A stretch of 64,000 nt of DNA. Source: Streptomyces sp. WMMC940. GTDB taxonomy: Bacteria; Actinomycetota; Actinomycetes; Streptomycetales; Streptomycetaceae. The stretch is taken from positions 1,612,001 to 1,676,000 of the forward strand of contig NZ_JAPZBC010000001.1 in the NCBI RefSeq assembly GCF_027460265.1, in the 5' to 3' direction. Below the pieces are notes generated by a model. That model was not told the origin of the DNA and searched no databases. It was given only the letters and a program-made list of their open reading frames with translations. Positions 44,461 through 52,477 of this stretch are shown here, piece by piece (the stretch's first letter is position 1; every line of letters begins with the position of its first letter). The translations under genes were made by a program, and so were the position numbers.

Positions 44461-45621
44461 TCAGCCGATGACCAGCGGGCAGCTGAGCAGGTGCCTGGTC
44501 ACCGGTGACCGGCGGCTGCGCAGGAAAGGGCCTGCCCGGCGCGGACGCGGACCGGCGGCCACCAGCGCGCGAAGCACGGCTTCGGCCTGGGTGCGGGCGA
44601 ACGGCAGCGTCACACGGTGGTACAGGCCGGGGACGAGGGCGTCGGCAGGCCGGCCGGGAGCGAACCGGTCGGGGGCGTCGAAGACCTCGGGATCGCGGTT
44701 GGCTGCCCCGACGAGCACCACCACCCGCTCGCCCACCGACACGTGCTGCCCGGCGAACCCGACGTCGGCTTGGGCGACCATCGGATGAAGCTGCACCGGG
44801 GAGTCGTACCGCAGGGTCTCGCCCACGACCCGGGCCGCGTGCCCGGGGTCCTCCGCCACGCGCGCCCATTCCTCCGGGTGGTCCACCACCGCCAGCACCG
44901 CGCTCGCGACCAGCCGTGCCGCGGTGCGCACGCCGGCGGCGGCCAGCAGCACCGCCGGCTCCCACGTGCCCGCGGCCCCGTCGTCGTCGGGTGCCGCGAG
45001 GAGCGCCCGCAACCGGCCGACGGCGGTCACCGCGCGACGGGTGACGTCCAGCCGCTGCGGGCACAGCAGACCGTCGAGGACGACGCCGGCGGCGGCGCAG
45101 GCTCCGGCGAGTTCCCGGCGCCGCGGCGCGGGCAACCCGAAGGTCTCGGCGAGCAGTTCCACGGGGACCCGCTCCGCGAGGTCGGTGACGAGGTCGAAAC
45201 TTCCGGACAGGCCGCCGGCCACCCGCTCGCACACCGATGCGACGACGGAGGGGGTGACGGCGTTCGCCGCCCGCCGGCGCAGCCGCTCGTAGTGCGCCGC
45301 GTCGCCGCCCAGTCCCGCGTCGTCCACGGGGACGTGGGCGTCCTCGCCGCTCACCGGGGCGTGCGGCCAGGCGTCGCCCAGCAGTGTCCCGGCGAGGCGG
45401 TGGTCCGCCGTCACCCAGGTGCCCGTGGTACTGCGCCACAGCGGGCCGAGCGCGCGGATGCGCTCGTGGCCCGGACGGGGGTCCTCGGCGTGACCGCGGA
45501 GCACCTCGGCGTACGGATCGCCCTTGACCTGGTGCAGCCACACCTCTCCGTGCGCGCGCTGCAGCCGCCTGCCCAGCTCGCCGATGTCCTCGCGTTCGCG
45601 TGTCCCGTGAATGACGCTCAC
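44461..45621 (-). CDS. P450-like glycosyltransferase auxiliary protein (DnrQ/AknT type)
   Basis: A 386-residue protein with cytochrome P450 architecture (helix C/D region AHYERLRRRAANAVT; the ExxR-like ETLRYDSP; ANRDPEVFDAPDRFAPGR) but no heme-ligand Cys. Where P450s have FGxGxHxCxG it reads GLYHRVTLPFARTQAEAV. This loss is typical of the DnrQ/AknT/EryCII family, which bind and activate partner glycosyltransferases instead of catalysing oxidation. The glycosyltransferase gene lies 26 nt downstream, so they are almost certainly partners. It starts with GTG 45621 after GAGGAG. Confidence 0.88.
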   Translation of the reverse strand: MSVIHGTREREDIGELGRRLQRAHGEVWLHQVKGDPYAEVLRGHAEDPRPGHERIRALGPLWRSTTGTWVTADHRLAGTLLGDAWPHAPVSGEDAHVPVDDAGLGGDAAHYERLRRRAANAVTPSVVASVCERVAGGLSGSFDLVTDLAERVPVELLAETFGLPAPRRRELAGACAAAGVVLDGLLCPQRLDVTRRAVTAVGRLRALLAAPDDDGAAGTWEPAVLLAAAGVRTAARLVASAVLAVVDHPEEWARVAEDPGHAARVVGETLRYDSPVQLHPMVAQADVGFAGQHVSVGERVVVLVGAANRDPEVFDAPDRFAPGRPADALVPGLYHRVTLPFARTQAEAVLRALVAAGPRPRRAGPFLRSRRSPVTRHLLSCPLVIG

Positions 45622-45636
45622 CTTTGACGGTCTCCT

Positions 45637-46431
45637 CTAGACGAGGGGGAAGTTCTCGTTGTCCAGCGGGGCCCCGGGCGCCATGTGGGAGATGTGGGCG
45701 TCCTCGGTCCCGGGCCGGTAGGTGGCTTCGGCGTCCATGAAGACGATCCCGTGGCCCAGCCGGGGGCTGTCGGTCAGGTTCGGTCCGGCCATGTGCACGG
45801 TGCGGCAGTGGTGGAAGGCGACGTCACCGGCCTTCAGCGGGACGGTGATCCGGGGCTGCCAGGCGTAGTCCGGCCAGATGTCGGAGATGGCCCGGTGCTC
45901 GGCGAAGCTGGTCATGTGGGTCTGCCGGTGGGCGGTACCGCGCAGATGGGAACCCGGCACGTAGCTGAGGCAGCCGCTCTCGACCGGTACGTCGACCAGG
46001 GCGATCCACGCGGTGAGCGTCCGGTCGAGGCCGTCGAGCGGCAGGCCCGTCTCGTCGTCGTGCGCGAGCGTGGGCAGCGTGGTCAGGGTCCTCCGGCCCG
46101 GCTTGAGGAGGACGTCGGTGCTGTACAGGCGCAGTGGTGCCCCGGCGAGTCGCTTCGCCGCGCGGGTGACGGCCGGGTGCAGCGCGAGGTCGCGCAGCGC
46201 CTCGTGCTTGAGCCAGGCCTGGGCGACGAAGTGCACCTGCACGGTGTCCTCGCCCGCGCCCCAGATCTCCGGGCCGTGCTGGGCCATCGCCTCCTCGGAG
46301 GCCGCCCTGAACCGCGCCACCTCGGAGGCGGAGAGGACCTGGGGGACCCGGACGAAGCCGTTCTCCCGGTAGTACCGGTACGCCTCGTCGGTGAGGACGT
46401 CGGCCGTGATCGGGTCGGTTCGTGCCGTCAT
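45637..46431 (-). CDS. Phytanoyl-CoA dioxygenase-family Fe(II)/2-oxoglutarate enzyme
   Basis: A 264-residue PhyH-family protein. A plausible iron facial triad is visible: HxD in LAHDDETG (about 124-126) and a distal His in FHHCRTVHMAGPN (about 210-215), followed by a family-typical Arg (SPRLGHG). It starts at ATG 46431 and ends with TAG 15 nt before the P450-like gene. In nogalamycin biosynthesis the PhyH-family proteins SnoK and SnoN do oxidative cyclisation and epimerisation on the sugar-aglycone. This homologue may modify a sugar or the aglycone in a similar way; that is inference. Confidence 0.8.
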   Translation of the reverse strand: MTARTDPITADVLTDEAYRYYRENGFVRVPQVLSASEVARFRAASEEAMAQHGPEIWGAGEDTVQVHFVAQAWLKHEALRDLALHPAVTRAAKRLAGAPLRLYSTDVLLKPGRRTLTTLPTLAHDDETGLPLDGLDRTLTAWIALVDVPVESGCLSYVPGSHLRGTAHRQTHMTSFAEHRAISDIWPDYAWQPRITVPLKAGDVAFHHCRTVHMAGPNLTDSPRLGHGIVFMDAEATYRPGTEDAHISHMAPGAPLDNENFPLV

Positions 46432-46509
46432 GGCGGATTCACTCCTTGTCGCGGTGGTGCGGACGTCGTACGGGCGGGCCGACCGGCCCGGTCCGGGCGG
46501 GGTTCGCGT

Positions 46510-48117
46510 TCAGCGGGACAGCACCCGGGCGAGTACGTCGCGCAGCGTCGCGGCGGGGTCGTCCGGGCTGGTGGCGGTGCGCCAGGCGACGACGCCGTCG
46601 GGCCGGATCAGGCTGGCGCCGCCCGTGCCGATGCCGAACCGCTCGGCCAGTTCGCCGCCGGGGTCGCTCAGGTCGGTGGCCAGGCCGTGGACCTCGACGC
46701 GGACGCCGAGGTCGTTCCCCGCGCTCCGGGCCCACTCGGTCCAGCCCGCACCGTCCTCACCGGTGATCAGCAGCCAGCCGGAGCCGAAGAGGTCCACGGT
46801 GGAGATCCGCTCACCGGCCCGTCGCACCCACACGTGCGGCATCCGGAATCCGGGGCGTCCGCTGGGCCGGTCCGGGGACTCGACCCGGTGGGGGTCGTCG
46901 TCGTCGATGAGGACGGCGTTCGAGCGGTACCGGAAGCCGAGGATCACCTCCGCGTAGCCGGCGGGCTCCGCCATCCGGTCCTTCAGGTGCGGGGCGAGCC
47001 GGGAGGCGTAGAGGTGCATGGACTCGTCCATCACGAGCCGGGCCACGAGCCCGCGCTCGGGCTCGTAGCTGTCGAGCAGCCCCGGTCCTGCCTGGCCGGT
47101 CAGTACGGCGGACAGCTTCCACGCCAGGTCGTACCCGTCACCGATGGCCGTGTTGCCGCCGAGCCCGCCGGTGGGCGGCACGACCTTGGCCGAGTCCCCG
47201 ACCAGGAACACACGGCCGGCGCGCCACCGTTCGGCGATACGGGCCGCCATCTCCCAGCGCTGGATGTCCAGCACCTTGGGTTCCAGGTCGGGTGCGTCCA
47301 GGCCGATGCGGACCAGCTCGACGCAGCGGTCATGGGTGAAGTCCTCGGCGGACTCGCCGCGTTCGGGGTCGTACTCCACCAGGAAGGTGTGCCGCTCGGG
47401 CCGGTCGCTGCCGATGAAGATGCCGCTGAAGTGGGGGTTGCGCAGGTAGTACAGCCCGGACGCGTCCTTCGGGAGTACCTCCGACAGATCGGCTTCGAAG
47501 ATCGTGCCGACCACGTGGGCCAGCGAGCCGTGGCCGTGGCGCGGGATACCGAGTCCTTCCCTGACGGGGCTGCGGTCGCCGTCGGCGGCGACGAGGTAGC
47601 TCGCCCGGACGGTGGTCCCGGCGTCGGTCTCGCGGTCGCGCAGCAACGCGGTGACCCCGTGCGCGTCCTGCTCGTAGGAGACCAGCGCGGTGCCGAACCG
47701 GATCAGCGCCCCGTCCTGGACCGCCCGGGCCCGCATCAGCGGCTCCAGCTGGTCCTGCCAGGCCAGCGCCCACGGCATCGGGGAGCAGGGCGCGGTGGTG
47801 GCGACCAGGTGCTCGAAGCCCTCCTCGAAGGTGTCGAGCACCTCGCCCCGTACCGTCTCGGCGACCCGGGTCGTGAAATGGCCCTTCGCGCCGCGGTGGT
47901 CGGTGACCTGCTGCACCTGCTCGGCGATCCCGCCGAGCCGTAGCAGTTCCATGGTGCGCGGGTTCTGGCCGATCGCCCTGGGGTGGATCGACGTCGTCGG
48001 GTGCTTCTCGGCCATGAGGACCCGTACGCCGAGCCGGGCGAGGAACATCGTCGTGGAGAGCCCGCCCAGGCCCGCGCCCACGACCAGGACATCGACTTCT
48101 GCGTCGGCTGTGGCCAT
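46510..48117 (-). CDS. FAD-dependent aromatic hydroxylase (RdmE/DnrF type)
   Basis: Class A flavoprotein monooxygenase of 535 residues, the same length as aklavinone-11-hydroxylase RdmE. Motifs are VVGAGLGGLS (dinucleotide fold, about 11-20), AADGDRSPVREGLGI (DG motif), GRVFLVGDSAKVVPPTGGLGGN (FAD ribityl) and the C-terminal thioredoxin-like domain. In anthracyclines such enzymes hydroxylate C-11 of the tetracycle. It heads the leftward operon 48117 to 40998 and is divergent from the second glycosyltransferase. Position specificity cannot be read from the sequence. Confidence 0.87.
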   Translation of the reverse strand: MATADAEVDVLVVGAGLGGLSTTMFLARLGVRVLMAEKHPTTSIHPRAIGQNPRTMELLRLGGIAEQVQQVTDHRGAKGHFTTRVAETVRGEVLDTFEEGFEHLVATTAPCSPMPWALAWQDQLEPLMRARAVQDGALIRFGTALVSYEQDAHGVTALLRDRETDAGTTVRASYLVAADGDRSPVREGLGIPRHGHGSLAHVVGTIFEADLSEVLPKDASGLYYLRNPHFSGIFIGSDRPERHTFLVEYDPERGESAEDFTHDRCVELVRIGLDAPDLEPKVLDIQRWEMAARIAERWRAGRVFLVGDSAKVVPPTGGLGGNTAIGDGYDLAWKLSAVLTGQAGPGLLDSYEPERGLVARLVMDESMHLYASRLAPHLKDRMAEPAGYAEVILGFRYRSNAVLIDDDDPHRVESPDRPSGRPGFRMPHVWVRRAGERISTVDLFGSGWLLITGEDGAGWTEWARSAGNDLGVRVEVHGLATDLSDPGGELAERFGIGTGGASLIRPDGVVAWRTATSPDDPAATLRDVLARVLSR

Positions 48118-48281
48118 TGCCGTCCTCCCGTTCGCTGCGACGCCCGGTCGGCCGCCGGTACCCGGGGGCCGAGACTCACCGGTGGGCTTCGAAGTCCGCT
48201 GGAGGCCCGCTGGCGCGCCCTCGTGCGGCCGCTGCGGGGATCCTCGAGCACCGTGCGATCGCGCACCGGCAGGGTGGGCCC
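48118..48281. promoter_or_regulatory. Divergent promoter region, hydroxylase operon / glycosyltransferase 2
   Basis: This 164-bp region should promote both the long leftward tailoring operon and the rightward glycosyltransferase gene. TCGAGCA (48244-48250) followed by GCGATCG (48255-48261) shows the 11-bp SARP spacing, with the second heptamer weak. TTCGAAG occurs near 48189. Confidence 0.35.
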
Positions 48282-49565
48282 ATGCGAGTGCTGTTCACGC
48301 CGTTCCCCGCGAGCACCCACGTCCACACCCAGGTACCGCTGGCGTGGGCGATGCGGGCCGCGGGACACGAGGTCCGGGTGGCCACCCAGCCGGACGTGGT
48401 CGAGGACATCAACAACGCGGGCCTGACCGCTGTCGCGGTCGGCGAGGTCCTCGACGTTCCGGCCACGATGAACCCGGAATACACGGACGAGCCCGAGGAG
48501 ATCCGCGACGAGGCCTGGCTGGACGTCCTCGACATCAGCGAGACCCGGCCGGAGAAGCTGACCCATTCCCATGTGCACGGGGTGCTCACCGCGTGGACGT
48601 CGTTCGTCTACCAGAACACGCTGCCGGACGGCACGACCGAGGAGCTGATCGACTTCGCCCGGGCCTGGCGGCCGGACCTGGTCGTGTGGGACACCATGTA
48701 CTACCCCGGCGCGCTCGCTGCCCGGATCAGCGGCGCGGCCCACGCCCGGCTGATGTTCGGGCTGGACCTGGTGGGGCTCATGCGCGGGCACTACCTGGGC
48801 GGGCTGGCCGAACTTCCGCCGGCCCTGCGGGAGGATCCGCTCGAGGAGTGGATGAGCCGCATCCTGCGGCGGCACGGCCGGGAGTTCACCGAGGACCTGG
48901 TCGTGGGCCAGTGGACCATCGATCCCGTTCCGCCGTCGCTGCGGCTGCCCGTCGACCTGCCGTCCGTACCGATGCGCTACGTGCCGTACAACGGCGAGGC
49001 GACGATCCCCGGATGGCTGCGGGAGCGGCCCCGGCGGCCCCGGGTCTGCCTGACCCTCGGGAGGTCGTTCCGCGAGGTGGTCGGCGCCGACCGGGCGTCC
49101 GCAGGCGATCTGCTGGACGCGGTGGCGGATCTGGACGTGGAGGTGGTCGCCACCTTCACCGCGGACCAGCTCGATCCGGGCCGGCGTGTGCCGGGAAACG
49201 TGCGGGTCGTCGACTTCGTCCCGCTGGACGCCCTGCTGTCCACCAGCGCGGCGATCGTGCACCACGGCGGTTCGGGGACGCTCCAGACCGCACTGGCGCA
49301 CGGCGTACCGCAGGTGGTGGTGCCGGCCAGGATGTGGTGCAACGTCCCCAAGGCGCACCGGGTACGGGATGCGGGCGCCGGACTCTGCATCGATCCGGAG
49401 GACCTGACGCCGCACGGGCTGCGCACCGCGCTGGTCCGGGTGCTGGAGGAGCCGGCGTTCGCCACGAACGCGGACCGGCTGCGCCGCGAGGTCGCCGGCA
49501 CGCCGACTCCCGCCGACATCGTCCCGGTGCTGGAGAGGCTCACGGCCGAACACCGGGCGCTCTAG
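48282..49565 (+). CDS. Glycosyltransferase (GT-B, family 1)
   Basis: A 427-residue glycosyltransferase with intact motifs: catalytic His region PASTHVHTQVPLAW, MRYVPYNGEATIPGW, and donor motif HHGGSGTLQTALAHGVPQVV (His327/His328). It is close in sequence to the transferase at 55673 (shared [31 protein letters not shown]). ATG 48282 is chosen to align with the MRVLFT starts of its paralogues. It is the only one of the three not in an operon with a P450-like activator, so it may act alone or share one. Confidence 0.9.
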   Translation: MRVLFTPFPASTHVHTQVPLAWAMRAAGHEVRVATQPDVVEDINNAGLTAVAVGEVLDVPATMNPEYTDEPEEIRDEAWLDVLDISETRPEKLTHSHVHGVLTAWTSFVYQNTLPDGTTEELIDFARAWRPDLVVWDTMYYPGALAARISGAAHARLMFGLDLVGLMRGHYLGGLAELPPALREDPLEEWMSRILRRHGREFTEDLVVGQWTIDPVPPSLRLPVDLPSVPMRYVPYNGEATIPGWLRERPRRPRVCLTLGRSFREVVGADRASAGDLLDAVADLDVEVVATFTADQLDPGRRVPGNVRVVDFVPLDALLSTSAAIVHHGGSGTLQTALAHGVPQVVVPARMWCNVPKAHRVRDAGAGLCIDPEDLTPHGLRTALVRVLEEPAFATNADRLRREVAGTPTPADIVPVLERLTAEHRAL

Positions 49566-49681
49566 CCGTTCCGTCCGGGGAGGTCGCGGGCGCGCGCCCA
49601 TGGCGCAACCGCATCGCGTTGGTCTGCGTGTGCGTGGCGGTGTCCCTGTCCGCAATCGCGGTCGGCGTGTTCGTCTTCTGA

Positions 49682-49721
49682 GAGCCGGGGAAGGCTGCCG
49701 GTGCCGTTCTTCCCCGGTTCT
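49682..49721. terminator. Hairpin terminator between glycosyltransferase 2 and the endonuclease gene
   Basis: GAGCCGGGGAAG (49682-49693) pairs with CTTCCCCGGTTC (49709-49720) through a 15-nt loop, with one G-T mismatch. It lies between convergent genes. Confidence 0.75.
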
Positions 49722-49776
49722 CGTGCACTCCGCCCCTGCGGGGAGCCGGGTCCGCGCCCCGGAGGGGGCGTGGGCG

Positions 49777-50721
49777 TCAGCCGTCGGCGCCGTCCGCGGT
49801 GAAGGTGAACGTGACGGACGGCGGATTGTGGTCGGACAGCGGCTTGCCCTTGCCGTCGAGGAACCGTTCGTACTCATTGCCGTAGCGGACCGCTTCCAGC
49901 GTCAGCCCCGGACCGCTGCGGTAGAAGATCTTGTCGAGGAGCTCGCACTCGGTGGATTCCTTGCAGGTGGGGGCCGAGTCGTCGACTCCGGGCGTCGAGC
50001 CGCCCCTGACCAGCCGGACCCAGGCGTCGGTGAGCCCGTTGCCGTCCCGCAGTTCGCGGATGATGTCGCCGGACCTCGTGTAACGGCTGTTCGTGTCGCC
50101 GGTGACGATGACGGCCCTCCCGGCGGAGTGCTTCTTGATGTAGCCGGACAACTGGCGGACGTTGTCACGGCGGGCGCGCAGCATGTCCTCCGTGCCGGAA
50201 CCCGCGTTCATGTGCGCGTTGTACAGGTCGAGCGATCGTCCGCCGGGAAGTTCCAGCCGCAGGTACGTGAAGCCCTTCGGGGTGAGGCAGTCGGCGTTGG
50301 TGCACCGGTTCCACGTCACCCGGTCGAGTTTCCTGAGCTTGAAGCCGGACAGGGTGTTGAGACCGTCCGAGAAGGGCACACCGGGCACCGGCACCCACGA
50401 GGGCACCGACGGAGGTGTCCGGTAGCGGTGCTCGTCGTGCTTGACGAGGTCGGCGTGGTACGCGAAGTCCTCCTGGACGTTCACGACGTCGTAGGCGTTG
50501 ATCCTCTTGGATATCTCCTTCGTGTTCCGCGCGGGCCGACTGCCCGAGAGGGGTTCGGGAAGTCCCGCGATGTTGTAGGTCAGCACGTCGAAGGTGCCGG
50601 TGAAGGGTGCGGTCGGGGAGTCGTCCGCGTGTGCGGTGGGGGACGCGACCGCGGTCGCGACGACCGCCGACAGGCTCACGCAGAGCATGCCGAACCGTGC
50701 TGCTTCACGTGGTGCGGGCAT
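49777..50721 (-). CDS. Secreted endonuclease/exonuclease/phosphatase-family hydrolase
   Basis: A 314-residue exported protein. The signal peptide (MLCVSLSAVVATAVASPTAHA) is followed by an EEP-superfamily domain with DVLTYNIAGLPEP, the metal Glu in VNVQEDF, LYNAHMNAGSG, GDTNSRYTRSGD and the C-terminal LSDHNPPSVTFTF. All catalytic positions (Asn, Glu, His, Asp, Asp-His) seem intact. The family includes secreted nucleases and sphingomyelinase C-like phosphodiesterases. It interrupts the anthracycline cluster between glycosyltransferase 2 and the ABC transporter. A link to the product is not obvious. ATG 50721 follows GAAGGG. Confidence 0.82.
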   Translation of the reverse strand: MPAPREAARFGMLCVSLSAVVATAVASPTAHADDSPTAPFTGTFDVLTYNIAGLPEPLSGSRPARNTKEISKRINAYDVVNVQEDFAYHADLVKHDEHRYRTPPSVPSWVPVPGVPFSDGLNTLSGFKLRKLDRVTWNRCTNADCLTPKGFTYLRLELPGGRSLDLYNAHMNAGSGTEDMLRARRDNVRQLSGYIKKHSAGRAVIVTGDTNSRYTRSGDIIRELRDGNGLTDAWVRLVRGGSTPGVDDSAPTCKESTECELLDKIFYRSGPGLTLEAVRYGNEYERFLDGKGKPLSDHNPPSVTFTFTADGADG

Positions 50722-50950
50722 GTGTTGGCCCTTCTCTGGAGGGACGGCGAGGGACGTCGGCACTACGGGAAACCCCTTCCCGAGCGGGCCGACGCGGGGC
50801 ACAGCCGGCGTGGCAGCACCTGGTCAACGGCAGGCAGGTCGCCGATTGCGGCACGGCACCCGTCGTGACGCCGCCGGCCCCGCCCCTCGCGGGCTCGGGC
50901 ATCGCTCCGGCGTGGAACACACGCGCCGGCTCGAGCTGACGGGTTGTCAT
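50705..50950 (-). CDS. Candidate small cysteine-containing peptide gene
   Basis: An 81-residue frame with an excellent ribosome binding site (GGGAGGA, 7-nt spacer) before ATG 50950. It begins MTTRQLEPARVFHAG and contains four cysteines in a short central stretch (TCLPLTRCCHAGC, residues 38-50). Third-position GC is about 86 percent over the first 50 codons and falls afterwards, so translation is plausible but not proved. Its 3' end overlaps the start of the secreted hydrolase gene by 17 nt. No family recognised, and no modification enzyme is adjacent. It could be a leader or precursor-like peptide, or spurious. Confidence 0.4.
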   Translation of the reverse strand: MTTRQLEPARVFHAGAMPEPARGGAGGVTTGAVPQSATCLPLTRCCHAGCAPRRPAREGVSRSADVPRRPSREGPTHARTT

Positions 50951-51225
50951 GAACTCATCCTCCCGGTCGGGGGCGGCCGGGCACAACCGTCCGGTCCGAC
51001 CGGGCGGACCTCCGCCGCCCGACGACAGCGACGAGGCCGTCGAACTCACGACGAGTCGACCCAACGCCCTTGCCGGACCGCGGACACGGGGCAGGCGCGC
51101 ACCGTCCGCCCGACGCCCGCACCGCCGGCACACGCACCGCCTCGACGGCACCCGGCAGCCGACCGCACGGTGTCCGGCGCACCGCGGCCGCGGGGAATCG
51201 ACGCCCCCGCGGCCACGGAAACCCT

Positions 51226-51630
51226 TCACTCGGAGGGTGGGGTGCTCCCGATCCGGGGGAACGGGGTGGTCGAGAAGATCACCTCGACCGGGACCTCGAA
51301 GTACTCCGCGATCCGCAGGGCCAGGTACAGGCTGGGGCTGTACTCACCGCGCTCCAGATAGCCCACCGTCTGGTAGTGCACCCCGAGGGCGTCGGCGAGC
51401 TGCCTGCGGGTGATGGCGCGCTCCACCCGCAGCATGGCGATGCGGTTGTGCACCGTCTCGGTCCCGGCGCCGCCTCGGGAGCGTCCCTGTTCACCGGCTG
51501 CCCGTCGGCCGGCGGCGGGCTTGTCGGTGCCGGTGCCGGGCCGGGGATCCGACGCCCCGGTCTCCGGCTCGGGCGCCGACGTGCCGCGGCGCGTGAGCCC
51601 GCCCTTCCTGCCGGATGCCCTGTCACCCAA
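51226..51630 (-). CDS. XRE-family transcriptional regulator
   Basis: The C-terminal part (from about residue 60) is a compact Cro/CI-type helix-turn-helix (RNR-like start NRIAMLRVERAITRRQLADALGVHYQTVGYLERGEYSPSLYLALRIAEYFEVPVEVIF), as in the small YozG-like regulators found next to ABC transporters. TTG 51630 gives 134 residues with a low-complexity Gly/Ala/Pro N-terminus and overlaps the permease stop. GTG 51453 would give a 75-residue protein closer to the usual length and may be the real start. Third gene of the transporter operon, it is likely to control it. Confidence 0.75.
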   Translation of the reverse strand: MGDRASGRKGGLTRRGTSAPEPETGASDPRPGTGTDKPAAGRRAAGEQGRSRGGAGTETVHNRIAMLRVERAITRRQLADALGVHYQTVGYLERGEYSPSLYLALRIAEYFEVPVEVIFSTTPFPRIGSTPPSE

Positions 51631-52477
51631 CGCGCTTCAATGCCTCCTGCTGCCGTGCCTCCACCTTCGATCCCGTCTCACCGCGCGCCGTTCGGCCCAG
51701 GACCTTCGGCGCGATCAGCAGCGCGACGACGGCCCAGGCGAGCAGCACGACCGCGGTCATGGGCCTGCGCCAGGAGTCGCCGAGCTCGACCGCGACCGCC
51801 GCCTCGGGCAGCAGCGCGGCGCGCGTGCCCAGTCCCACCCAGTACACGGGGAAGACCTGCGCGACGCCCTGGAGCCAGCCCGCCAGTGAGGTGATCGGGT
51901 AAAAAATACCCGAGATCGCCATCAGACCCATCGTCGGGAAGATGCCCCAGGTGTTCGCGCCGCGCGGGTTCTTGACCATCGCCCCGATGATCAGGCCGAT
52001 CGGCAGGGTGGCGAGCAGCCCGAGGCCCAGCACCCAGAGCAGGTTCAGCCACTTGGCGAGGTCCCCGGTCACCAGGTCGTCGAAGAGGAACACGCTCGGC
52101 ACCAGGATGATCGTCAGCGTCAGCACGGTGCTCAGAGCGATTCCCAGCACCCGGCCGGCGATGTAGCCGACCAGGCCCTGCGGTACGGTCCTGGCCCGCA
52201 GCAGCGTGCCGTCCTCCCGCTCGGCCGCCAGCGCGAACGCCGCACCGCCCAGTGCCTGGAACGCCAGCAGTCCGCCGATCATGCTCGGCATGGAGAGCGT
52301 CGCCAGCGAGAGGTCCGTACCCTCCACGGTCGAGTTCCGCATGAAGAACAGCACCCCGAGGAACACGCCCCCCAGGACGAGGTAGTAGACGATGTCGCCG
52401 GGCGAGGTCACGCTCTGCCGGAACTCGGTCCAGCCTCGGCGCAGGCCGAGCCGTACCGCGTACACGGTGGGATTCAC
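51623..52477 (-). CDS. ABC-2 type drug exporter permease (DrrB type)
   Basis: A 284-residue membrane protein with about six transmembrane segments, the size of the daunorubicin exporter subunit DrrB (about 283). The ABC-2 signature region is visible (GLMAISGIFYPITSLAGWLQGVAQVFPVYWVG, about 195-230), with an EREDGTLLRARTVPQ coupling loop near residue 90. GTG 52477 overlaps the ATPase stop (GTGA), so the two subunits are translationally coupled. With the ATPase it should export the anthracycline. Confidence 0.88.
   Translation of the reverse strand: MNPTVYAVRLGLRRGWTEFRQSVTSPGDIVYYLVLGGVFLGVLFFMRNSTVEGTDLSLATLSMPSMIGGLLAFQALGGAAFALAAEREDGTLLRARTVPQGLVGYIAGRVLGIALSTVLTLTIILVPSVFLFDDLVTGDLAKWLNLLWVLGLGLLATLPIGLIIGAMVKNPRGANTWGIFPTMGLMAISGIFYPITSLAGWLQGVAQVFPVYWVGLGTRAALLPEAAVAVELGDSWRRPMTAVVLLAWAVVALLIAPKVLGRTARGETGSKVEARQQEALKRVG

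Noticed and set aside
44461..45621. Functional cytochrome P450
   Set aside because: The heme-ligand Cys loop is replaced (GLYHRVTLPF); the same is true of the protein at 53561-54847, so both are treated as glycosyltransferase activators.
49572..49681. Short frame ending in a convincing transmembrane segment (RIALVCVCVAVSLSAIAVGVF)
   Set aside because: Looks like a membrane-protein tail, but there is no in-frame ATG or GTG at a sensible distance after the glycosyltransferase stop, and it runs into the terminator hairpin.
50951..51225. Coding sequence between the small peptide ORF and the XRE gene
   Set aside because: Open frames on both strands are Arg/Pro-rich with no start signals or motifs.
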